From: CAZCPB01 sp964500365
Lineage (GTDB): Bacteria; Planctomycetota; Phycisphaerae; Phycisphaerales; UBA1924
DNA: 35,344 nt
NCBI GenBank assembly: GCA_964500365.1
Contig: CAZCPB010000009.1
Location: 1 to 35,344 of the forward strand
Direction of reading: 5' to 3'
Below the pieces are notes generated by a model that saw only the letters and a list, made by a program, of their open reading frames with translations, made no database searches and was not told where the DNA came from. Each line of letters starts with the position of its first letter. Position 1 is the first letter of the stretch. Of the stretch, positions 15,399 to 22,496 are shown in pieces. The position numbers were made by a program, and so were the translations under genes.

Positions 15399-15719
15399 CT
15401 ACATCGATGCAGCGACCGCGAGCGCCCCCGCGATGATGGCCCCGACACCCCAGAACAGCGCCCTGTCGGCCCGGTCCAGTCGAAGCTTTAGCGCCGCGTT
15501 CCGGAGCGCCGAGCGGCTGCGCGGCATCGGCTCGCCGCACTCCGGGCACACGGTTCCCCGCAGCCCCAGCGCCGGATAACCACACTTCGGGCACGCCGCG
15601 CGTCCCCCGCGGTCCGTACTGGCCATCACCAGGCCCGCCCCGATCAGACCTGCTCCCGCGAGAAAGAGTGCCAGCCCGACCAGCGCACCCAGGACCTTTA
15701 GGACTTGGTCTACGGTCAC
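15399..15719 (-). CDS. Zinc-ribbon membrane protein, 106 residues
   Basis: Two membrane helices (about 12-33 and 88-105) flank a soluble loop. That loop contains a four-Cys zinc ribbon, CPKCGYPALGLRGTVCPECG (Cys 43, 46, 58, 61). Small membrane proteins with CPxCGY...CPECG loops are common in planctomycetes, with no established role that I know of. The only in-frame start near the N-terminus is GTG. It lies 87 bp upstream of the Ala-rich membrane protein on the same strand and may share its transcript. Confidence 0.7.
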   Translation of the reverse strand: MTVDQVLKVLGALVGLALFLAGAGLIGAGLVMASTDRGGRAACPKCGYPALGLRGTVCPECGEPMPRSRSALRNAALKLRLDRADRALFWGVGAIIAGALAVAASM

Positions 15720-15791
15720 CGCGGATTGTTGCCGCGGCGGCGCACCTCATCCCCCCGGTCGCGCCACCATCGGAGAGAACGCGGGACGCAG

Positions 15792-15806
15792 CTCCCGGAA
15801 CGGGAG
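15792..15806. terminator. Weak hairpin downstream of the dockerin-like gene
   Basis: CTCCCG-GAA-CGGGAG forms a 6-bp stem about 60 bases after the stop of the secreted-protein gene on the minus strand. There is no T-run, so intrinsic termination is uncertain. Confidence 0.25.
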
Positions 15807-15868
15807 TGTTCCATGAACACGTTGGAGCCCAAGATCGTGCGGATCGGGTGTGACGCGGCCTTGTCTGG

Positions 15869-17629
15869 TCAGCACCCGGCCATGAAACGCTCGACGTAGT
15901 AGTCGAAATCCTCCCCCGTCGTAAACCCGTCCAGGTTGATGTCCGCCGCCGCGGTGCCGAACTCGAACTCGGCGACGAAGGCATCGAAGTCGTCGCCCGA
16001 GACAAAGCCGTCGCAGTTGTAGTCGGCGGGGCAGATCGTCGCGGTGACCTCGTCGCTGGCGACACTCTCGCAGCCGTTCGAGACCACGCACCTCAGGTCG
16101 ATGAACGGGATGAACGGCACGTCCTCGGGCGCATCGCCGAACCCCGACACCGAAACGTTCGCCGTGGTCACCCCCGACGCATTGAACATGCCGCCGTAGC
16201 CGTTGCCGCTGTCGTTGCTCCCTTCCGCCAGGTCGGTCCAGTCTCCACCTTTCACGCGGAACTGCCACTGGTACGCGTGAGGGCCCGCACCCGCGGCTTG
16301 CACTACCGCCGCGAACGGGGCCGACGGGCAGATCGTGACCGGGTACGGGTCGACCAGTGCGGCGCTCAGCGCTGTCGTGGCGCCGGTCACTTTGACCAGG
16401 CCGCCGGGCGCGGCGTGGACCTCGTAGTAGGCGATGTGCGGCCGGTCCTGGTTGTCGTACGCGACCTTGAGGCCGCCCGGCCCGGCGATGGGGCCGCTCG
16501 AGCCCACCTCGGCGTAGTGCGTCCACTGGCCGCAGCGGTTCTCGGCGAAGCGAAGTTCGAGACCTCCGTCCGGCGCGCAACACGCCCAGTACGCCACGCC
16601 GACCGCGCCGGTCGGCGAAGCGGCCACCGCGTAACTGCCGTTGTAGTGGAGGTAACTGAGCACGGTCTCCGGACCGCTCCACGTGGCGCCGTTGTCGTCC
16701 GATGTCCAGCGAGAGAGCGGCCCGCCGAGCCCCGTGCTCGATGAGTAGGGCGCGCCGAACACGTGGATGACGCCCGAGGCGTCCGTCACGACGCGCACGC
16801 TCCGGTCGCCGCCCGGATCTTCGGGCGGCGCGATCATGGTCCACGTGTGGATCGCCGGATCGCGGGCGAAGTGGAGCCCCGAGGGCCCCTGGCCGCACCA
16901 AGGCTTGAACTCAGCGACCAGCGTCGAAACCCCGTCCGGGCCGATGTCCATGTCGAACGAACGGGTGGACCACTCGTTGATGGTCAGGCCCAGGGGATGA
17001 ATCTCAGTTCCGTTGTAGTAGAGCACCGCCCCGAAACTGCATCCGCTGCTCCCGTGCTCGGAACTGCCGAGCCACCAGACACCCCCTCCCGGGGCCGCTC
17101 TCGCCACCGCGCTTGCCGGGCGCGGCGGAGCCTGGTAGTTCCCGGTTGTCACGTACTCGCCGAGAAGCACAGGCCCGTTCAGCACCGAGTATTTCCTGAA
17201 GCCCAGGCATTCGAAACATAGCGAGTTTGCCAATCGCCCGCCGGCGATGCACTCCAGATCGCCGTTGGCCGTCACGGCAGTGCCCCCGGGCAGCAGCGGC
17301 CCGGCAAAGTGGCCCGACGCACTGAGTGGCGAAATTGTGTCCATGACGGACCACGTCCCCGGCCCGGTCGGCCTGGCCCAGAAGCACAGCCCGCCCCCGA
17401 TCCCGCTCTGGAAGGTGCCGGCCACGTCGGGCTGTCCCGCGGCGTTGAACGACAGGTGGGTGAAACTGCCGTAGTCGATCGCGCCGTACCAGTTCCACAG
17501 GTTCCACCATGGCGTGGGAACCTGCCACAGAGTCTGGGTCTGCCACGTGACCTGCCCGATCGCGGGCACGCACAGACCGGCCGAACACGCAAGAGCCGCG
17601 GCGAACACGCTGAAACGATTGCGATTCAT
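15869..17629 (-). CDS. Secreted protein with C-terminal dockerin-like EF-hand pair
   Basis: A 586-residue exported protein. A signal peptide (MNRNRFSVFAAALACSAGLC...AIGQ) is followed by a body rich in Trp, Gly and Asp. Sialidase/beta-propeller-like phrases are present: GGPLSRWTSDDNGATWSGPE (an Asp-box-like S-x-D-x-G-x-x-W) and AYDNQDRPHIAYYE. An Ig-like or PKD-like segment with paired Cys comes next. The last 55 residues hold two calcium-loop repeats, DYNCDGFVSGDDFDAF and DINLDGFTTGEDFDYY, and end in AGC. This is the layout of GC-type dockerin-anchored proteins of Phycisphaerae. The ATG is preceded by AGAAGGG at nine bases. Role inferred: a surface or extracellular binding or glycan-active protein; no catalytic residues identified. 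Confidence 0.78.
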   Translation of the reverse strand: MNRNRFSVFAAALACSAGLCVPAIGQVTWQTQTLWQVPTPWWNLWNWYGAIDYGSFTHLSFNAAGQPDVAGTFQSGIGGGLCFWARPTGPGTWSVMDTISPLSASGHFAGPLLPGGTAVTANGDLECIAGGRLANSLCFECLGFRKYSVLNGPVLLGEYVTTGNYQAPPRPASAVARAAPGGGVWWLGSSEHGSSGCSFGAVLYYNGTEIHPLGLTINEWSTRSFDMDIGPDGVSTLVAEFKPWCGQGPSGLHFARDPAIHTWTMIAPPEDPGGDRSVRVVTDASGVIHVFGAPYSSSTGLGGPLSRWTSDDNGATWSGPETVLSYLHYNGSYAVAASPTGAVGVAYWACCAPDGGLELRFAENRCGQWTHYAEVGSSGPIAGPGGLKVAYDNQDRPHIAYYEVHAAPGGLVKVTGATTALSAALVDPYPVTICPSAPFAAVVQAAGAGPHAYQWQFRVKGGDWTDLAEGSNDSGNGYGGMFNASGVTTANVSVSGFGDAPEDVPFIPFIDLRCVVSNGCESVASDEVTATICPADYNCDGFVSGDDFDAFVAEFEFGTAAADINLDGFTTGEDFDYYVERFMAGC

Positions 17630-17726
17630 GGTGACAACCCTTCTTCTTGCATCAGGCGACGGGGGACTTTCTGCCCGTTCTAGAAGCGGGAGTCAGAGGC
17701 TCGTGTGCGCGCAATCGGGATTCGCT

Positions 17727-17744
17727 CCGGGCGATGCCGCCCGG
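17727..17744 (-). terminator. Possible terminator after the kinase gene
   Basis: CCGGGCG-ATGC-CGCCCGG forms a perfect 7-bp stem beginning six bases beyond the kinase stop codon. No T-run follows on the minus strand, so it may be a stability hairpin instead. Confidence 0.35.
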
Positions 17745-17750
17745 GGATCG

Positions 17751-20243
17751 TCAACGGCCGGGCGACGGTTCAAGCCCCAGCACCTCGAGCGCCGCGCGAC
17801 GAATCTCGTCTGCGCTGAATGACTTGGCTGGTTCCTTCCGGTCCGCCCATAGGTACGGCTGGAGCCTGTCGCCGACTTCGAGCAACGGGTGCTCGCGAAG
17901 GAGCGGCTTGAAGTCCGCGTACCGACGATCCCGCGAGGCGTGGTAGTGCAGCATCCAGTACGCCAGGGGCACCATCGTCTCGCCCCACGGGGTCCGCCGG
18001 CCGCCCGCCGAAATAACGGTTTCAACGAGCTCCTGTCGCCGGGACATGCTCTGAGCGTCCCACCACTCCTCCGCCAGCGGCAGCAACAGCGGGAACAACG
18101 GCCTGGGCGGCTTATCGCCGGATGCTGTGGCAAGCATCCCGACGGCGCGTTCGCGGTCGCCGTGAGCCAGGAGCCACCGCCCCACCTGGTACCCCGCGAC
18201 GGAGTTGTGGCTGACGCCGTCGAAGTACCAGGCCTTGAACCCTTCGAGGGCGTCCTCGACGTCGCCCCGCGCTAGCTCGATCAGCGTGCCCACTCGAAGG
18301 ATCTGCATGTCGTCGCGTCGCGGCAGCGCTCTGGCCTGTTCGAGCAGCAGCGCCGCCATGTCGATATCGCCGACTCCCCACGCCGCCTCCGCGTGCGCGG
18401 CGCGAAGAAAGCTCACGTTCCGGAAGGCGCGGTCGGCGTATTCAAGCCGCGGGTACGCACGCCCCGGCTCCTGCCCGTAGATGAAGAAAAGTCCCAGTCC
18501 GCCGCGCACGAACGGACCGGGTTCCCCGAGTTGCTCCAGGCGCTGCCACGCCTCGACCGCGGGGTTCATCTCGCGGGTGATGTAGCTCATCATCCCGATC
18601 GTGATGAGTTCCTCCGGCGCGAGCGTGCCGGAAGGGATCGCCGGGGGCAGGTCGTCCTCGCCCACCGCCGCCCATTGCTCCAGCCATCGGCACGCCCGGG
18701 GCGCTCTTTGGCGAAGGCCGATCGGGAACCGCGGGGCCGGGCGTCCGTCCTCGCCCATCGACAGCATCGCCGCCAGAACATCCCGCTCCAGCGTTGTCCG
18801 TTCGTCCCACGGCTGCCATCGCACCGCTCGCTCGTATTCCGCGAGCGCCGAGCGCGCACGCTCGCGCTGCACCCGCGGCGGACCCAGGAATGGCAACCGC
18901 CAGAACCCGGCGTTGGCGAAGTTCATCGTGTCCCGCGGGTCCAGCAGCGCGAGCCACGCCCGCTCGCGCGCCTCCTGCGCCCAGCGCGGCATCACCACCA
19001 GCCCCATCACCCCCACGGCCACCAGCACCAGCGCCCCGGCCGCGCCCCCCACCGTTCCCCAGAACGCCTGCCGGTTCCGGCGCATCAGCTTCACCGCTCG
19101 CGAAACCACGCCCGACCGTCGTGCCGCGATCGGCCGCACCGTGAGGAGCCGCTCCAGGTCCTCCGCGAGCTCCGCCGCGCCCGCGTACCGGTCGCGCGCG
19201 GACGGCGCCATCGCCTTGGCGATAATCGTGTCGAGATCCCGCGGCAGGCCGGGGCACACCGACCGCAGCGGCGCCGCTCCGCGCTCCGCGAACTTCAGCA
19301 GCTCCCCTGGCGCGTGCCCCGCGAACGGCGCCCGCAGCGTCAGCGCGTGGTAGAGCGTCGCCCCCAGCGCGTACACGTCGCTCCGCGCGTCCGCCGCGCC
19401 CAGCCCGCCGGCCAGTTGCTCCGGCGGCGCGTACGCAGGCGTGCCGATGAATCCCTCGCGTGTTACAAGCCCGGATTCGGGGTCGCGCACCAGCCCGAAG
19501 TCCGAGAGCAGCGGCGTCCCGTCGCGCCTCAGGAGGATGTTGGACGGCTTCACATCCCGGTGCAGCAGCCCCGCCCCGTGCACCGCCGCGAGCGCCCGCG
19601 CGATCGCAGCGCCGATCCGCGCGATCACCACCCAGTACGCCGATTCCCCCAGCGCCGACGACCCGACCCCCACGAACTCGCGGACGTCGTCCGCTCGCGG
19701 CTCGCGCCCCACTGAAGCGAGGTGATCGATCACGTCGTGCAGGCTCGGCCCGTCCACCGGCTCCATCGCGAAGGCGATGAGCGTCCCCTCGCGCACCACG
19801 TCGTACACCGTGACGATGTGGGGGTGGCGCAGGCGCGCGATCGCGTTGGCCTCGGCCTGGAACCGCCCCCTCGCTCGCGCCGACACCGCCGCGCCCGCCG
19901 GCAGCACCTTCAGGGCCACCGGCCTCCCTCCAAGCCGGTCCTGGTGTGCCAGGTAGACCGCGCCCATCGCTCCGCGCCCGAGCTCCGACACGATCGTGAA
20001 CCCCGGCACGCAGGGGACGGGCGCCGACCTCGGCCCGGTGACCGCCACGTCCTGCACGAGCGCGATGACGCGCTCGGCGTGGTCGGCCAGGTCCGGCCGG
20101 TCCGGCAGCAGCTCCGACGCCGAAACTTCGTTCCCCTCCTCCCACGACGCCAGGGCGCGCTCGAACGCCTCGTCGAGCAGCCGCGCATCGGCCTCGGTCA
20201 GCGCCGACGATCCCGCGCGCTCGGATGCCGTCGCGGTGTTCAT
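17751..20243 (-). CDS. Transmembrane Ser/Thr protein kinase with C-terminal helical repeat region
   Basis: An 830-residue Hanks-type kinase. The glycine loop is GRGAMGAVYLA (89-99) and the catalytic Lys is K112 (VALKVL). HRDVKPSNILL (228-238) carries the catalytic Asp, SDFG is at 247-250, and APPEQ is in the P+1 region. A membrane helix follows at about 394-418. The remaining 400 residues are alpha-helical and Trp/Leu-rich, TPR-like in feel (EYERAVRWQPWDERTTLERD, AWGVGDIDMAALLLEQARAL). It starts five bases after the ECF sigma stop, with GGAGAG upstream, so the two are clearly co-translated. Planctomycete ECF sigma factors are often paired with such kinases, and phosphorylation of the sigma factor or its partner is the inferred control. 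Confidence 0.92.
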   Translation of the reverse strand: MNTATASERAGSSALTEADARLLDEAFERALASWEEGNEVSASELLPDRPDLADHAERVIALVQDVAVTGPRSAPVPCVPGFTIVSELGRGAMGAVYLAHQDRLGGRPVALKVLPAGAAVSARARGRFQAEANAIARLRHPHIVTVYDVVREGTLIAFAMEPVDGPSLHDVIDHLASVGREPRADDVREFVGVGSSALGESAYWVVIARIGAAIARALAAVHGAGLLHRDVKPSNILLRRDGTPLLSDFGLVRDPESGLVTREGFIGTPAYAPPEQLAGGLGAADARSDVYALGATLYHALTLRAPFAGHAPGELLKFAERGAAPLRSVCPGLPRDLDTIIAKAMAPSARDRYAGAAELAEDLERLLTVRPIAARRSGVVSRAVKLMRRNRQAFWGTVGGAAGALVLVAVGVMGLVVMPRWAQEARERAWLALLDPRDTMNFANAGFWRLPFLGPPRVQRERARSALAEYERAVRWQPWDERTTLERDVLAAMLSMGEDGRPAPRFPIGLRQRAPRACRWLEQWAAVGEDDLPPAIPSGTLAPEELITIGMMSYITREMNPAVEAWQRLEQLGEPGPFVRGGLGLFFIYGQEPGRAYPRLEYADRAFRNVSFLRAAHAEAAWGVGDIDMAALLLEQARALPRRDDMQILRVGTLIELARGDVEDALEGFKAWYFDGVSHNSVAGYQVGRWLLAHGDRERAVGMLATASGDKPPRPLFPLLLPLAEEWWDAQSMSRRQELVETVISAGGRRTPWGETMVPLAYWMLHYHASRDRRYADFKPLLREHPLLEVGDRLQPYLWADRKEPAKSFSADEIRRAALEVLGLEPSPGR

Positions 20244-20248
20244 GCCTC

Positions 20249-20938
20249 TCACTCTCCAGAAGCGGATTCCCCGGCGCGCTCTGCGCGCGGCGAGACCGAT
20301 CCCAGCGTGCTCCGCCCGATCCCCGCCGCGCGGAGCCGCTGTCGATACACCTCCGACCCCCGCCGCAGCGAGGTCCGCACCACCGCCAGCGAAATCCCCA
20401 ACTGCTCGCCGACCTGGTTCAGCGTCATCTGGTGGAACAGCCGCAGCCGCACGACGTCGCGCCATTCGGGCGGGACGCCAGCCAGGGCCTCCAGCATCGC
20501 CGCGGCCTGCTCGCGGTGCACGGCAAGGCGGCTGGGGGTCGTCGAACCTGAGGGCTCAAACCCCGGCCCGTGACCGTCGGCGCTCTCGCCCGACTCGCCG
20601 CCCAGGCGCACCGGTGCGAGCCCCCCGCCCCGCTTCTTTGCCGCGCCGTGCTCCGCGGCGTCCCTGATCCGGTGGTCGATGATCGTCAAGAGCCACGCCC
20701 GGAACGCGCGCGGCGTCTCGAACCGGGCGGCCCCGCGGTCGCGCCACGCCTGCATCAGCGACTCTTGCAGGATGTCGTCGGGTTCCAGGCGCGCCCGCAG
20801 CGCGGGGCCGAGCCGCGACTCGATGACCACCAGCAGCGACGCGGAGTTGGCGGAGTCGATGAGCCGCTGCCACGCGGGGGCGTCGATGTCGCCCTCACGC
20901 GATGAACCGGGCGTCCCGTCCTCCGCCGGCGCTCCCAT
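20249..20938 (-). CDS. ECF-type RNA polymerase sigma factor
   Basis: A 229-residue sigma-70-family regulator. The sigma-2 region contains LEPDDILQESLMQAWRDRG and FRAWLLTIIDHRIRDA. A glycine-rich linker follows, and sigma-4 contains MTLNQVGEQLGISLAVVRTS, a helix-turn-helix for the -35 element. No anti-sigma factor is adjacent. The next gene, five bases on, is a transmembrane Ser/Thr kinase, the arrangement typical of planctomycete kinase-linked ECF groups. The start is the ATG giving MGAPAEDG; a GTG six codons earlier would add VFWLA and is less likely. The linker and the tail after sigma-4 are longer than in classical ECF proteins. Confidence 0.9.
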   Translation of the reverse strand: MGAPAEDGTPGSSREGDIDAPAWQRLIDSANSASLLVVIESRLGPALRARLEPDDILQESLMQAWRDRGAARFETPRAFRAWLLTIIDHRIRDAAEHGAAKKRGGGLAPVRLGGESGESADGHGPGFEPSGSTTPSRLAVHREQAAAMLEALAGVPPEWRDVVRLRLFHQMTLNQVGEQLGISLAVVRTSLRRGSEVYRQRLRAAGIGRSTLGSVSPRAERAGESASGE

Positions 20939-21036
20939 AGCGAGCCAGAATACCACACACGGACCGAGATCCGGGCCGACCTAATCGGCTTGCAAGCACA
21001 ACGCCGATCTGAAAAATCCGCGGAACCCGACTCCGC

Positions 21037-21342
21037 TCACGCCACCTGCAGCAGCTCCATCGCCTTCTTCACGATCTCCTTGGCCGAGATCCCGCACATC
21101 GTCAGGAGCTCCTCGGGCGTCTTGGCGCTCTTGGGGATACACCTCACGTGCACCTGCGTGCACTTGAACGCATCGCCGCTTTCGGTGAGTGCGTCCGAGA
21201 CCGCCGAGCCGATGCCGCCGCCGTCATTGTCCTCGAGGGTCATCACGTAAGCCTTTGTCGGCGCCGATGATGTCGAGCAGCGCGGGGGCGTCGAAGGAGA
21301 GCGAATAGAGGTCCACTAGCATCGACGATACCCGCCCTGACG
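21037..21342 (-). pseudogene. Truncated, frameshifted copy of the transketolase 3' end
   Basis: The stretch matches the last ~100 codons of the complete tkt gene at 25022-26983. The first ~215 bases (from the stop codon inward) differ at only about fifteen positions by eye, and the shared sequence begins a few bases beyond both stop codons. The conserved end GISAKEIVKKAMELLQVA is kept. One extra base at about 21247-21251 (CACGTAAGCC versus CACGTAGCC) shifts the frame. The rest (VDLYSLSFDAPALLDIIGAD) reads in another frame and is more diverged, and similarity stops near 21342. There is no N-terminal part, thiamine-diphosphate site or start. With the intact gene it forms a direct repeat flanking the LRR-kinase and lipoprotein genes. 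Confidence 0.88.
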
Positions 21343-21425
21343 TCGGATACGCACTCGTCGAAGTCATTCTCGTTGACGAAGGTATTGCGGTCGAAGTCCA
21401 CGAAGCCCTGTGCCATCGCGCGATG
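21342..21425 (-). pseudogene. Relic of a dockerin-like EF-hand segment
   Basis: On the minus strand one frame reads GFVDFDRNTFVNENDFDECV, which fits the pattern DxDxxxFVNxxDFDxxV of the EF-hand repeats in Phycisphaerae secreted proteins (compare DYNCDGFVSGDDFDAF in this window). The frame has no start and no surrounding gene. It abuts exactly the point where similarity to tkt ends, so it is probably debris of a secreted-protein gene. Confidence 0.45.
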
Positions 21426-21494
21426 CCGGACGACCAGGTCGTGCCGCTCGCGGCGGACGAACCGCCCGCATGGAAGCGCTGCCCAGAGCCGTCG

Positions 21495-22436
21495 TCAACC
21501 GCCGAGCGTCGTGTTGGCCTTGGCGATCTCCGCAAGCAGGTCGTCCACCGACTTTCGGGCTTTCGACAGCGGCGGAAAAAGGTCGCCGACCCCGGAGTCT
21601 GCGGCTTGCTGCTCCAGCGTCGCGAGGCGGGCGACACCGCCCGGCGCGTTCCAAGCCTTGGCAACGTCCGCGTACATTGCTTCCAGCTTTGCCGCCGCGG
21701 CATCGCGCTCAGCCTGACTCGCCGTGGTCCAGTTCCGTCCACCGACCGCGCCCAGGTCCAGCATCTTGCCCTCGCGGAGAGCCTTGACCATCGTCTCGGA
21801 GTCGCGCGCAATCACCGCTGAAGTTCGGGAAAGTTCCTGTTCCAGGTCCACGAGGGACTGCTGGATGTCGGTCTTCCACGGAGCGCCGGCCAGGGCCGCG
21901 TGCTCATTCACGAACCCGGCCCCCACGCGCGCGACCGCGGTCGCCACGAGCAGTTCGATGATCGAGTGCGCCGGACGCAGGACGTGCGCGGCGAGACGCT
22001 CGATCGCCGCGATCCGCCTCGCCGCGCCGTCGAGGTCTCCCCCGGCCAGGAGGCGCGCCGCATCGGCCTTGAGCACCCTGGTCAGACCCCGCACCATCGC
22101 CAGGTGGGGCATCACCGCGTTCAGCCCCGCCGCGTAATCAACGCCGAAATCGCATGTGGGAAGGCGTGTCGCGTCAACCAGCCGCTCGATGTCCTTGGCA
22201 TGCTGCTTCAACAGGGCCGGGGCGGGACTGTCCCCACCCGCCGCGGCAAGCAGTTCCGGTCCCAGTGTGCTATTCACCGCCTGGTACGTGTCGGCGGCGT
22301 TGATATCACTGGCGCTGGACGTCTTCCCCGAGTTGGACGGCTTGGACGGCGCGCTGGACTTGGTGTCGCAAGCTCCCAGGAGCGCCGCAAGGGCGCCGGC
22401 AACTCCTGCGATGCCGGTCAGCGTGTGCCTGTTCAT
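21495..22436 (-). CDS. Putative lipoprotein of unknown function
   Basis: A 313-residue protein whose N-terminus (MNRHTLTGIAGVAGALAALL then GAC) is a lipoprotein signal with the acceptor Cys at position 23. A Ser/Lys/Pro linker follows. The rest is Ala-rich and almost wholly alpha-helical with probable coiled coils (QQSLVDLEQELSRTSAVIARDSETMVKAL; ASQAERDAAAAKLEAMYADV). No catalytic motif or known family is recognised. The ATG is preceded by AAGGTG at five bases. It begins 60 bp after the LRR-kinase stop on the same strand, so the two may be co-expressed, and it could be a periplasmic partner of that kinase; this is inference from order only. Confidence 0.75.
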   Translation of the reverse strand: MNRHTLTGIAGVAGALAALLGACDTKSSAPSKPSNSGKTSSASDINAADTYQAVNSTLGPELLAAAGGDSPAPALLKQHAKDIERLVDATRLPTCDFGVDYAAGLNAVMPHLAMVRGLTRVLKADAARLLAGGDLDGAARRIAAIERLAAHVLRPAHSIIELLVATAVARVGAGFVNEHAALAGAPWKTDIQQSLVDLEQELSRTSAVIARDSETMVKALREGKMLDLGAVGGRNWTTASQAERDAAAAKLEAMYADVAKAWNAPGGVARLATLEQQAADSGVGDLFPPLSKARKSVDDLLAEIAKANTTLGG

Positions 22437-22496
22437 GTGGTCACCTTATCACAACCGCCGTCGGTGTTGACGCACGTTTGCCGCGGCCTGCTGGCA

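Noticed and set aside
15792..15806. Third palindromic insertion element
   Set aside because: A single 6-bp stem between genes, without terminal repeats or a second hairpin; more like a weak terminator or chance.
21037..21246. Independent small gene of 69 codons
   Set aside because: It is the tail of a duplicated transketolase with a frameshift upstream and no proper start; kept as a pseudogene.
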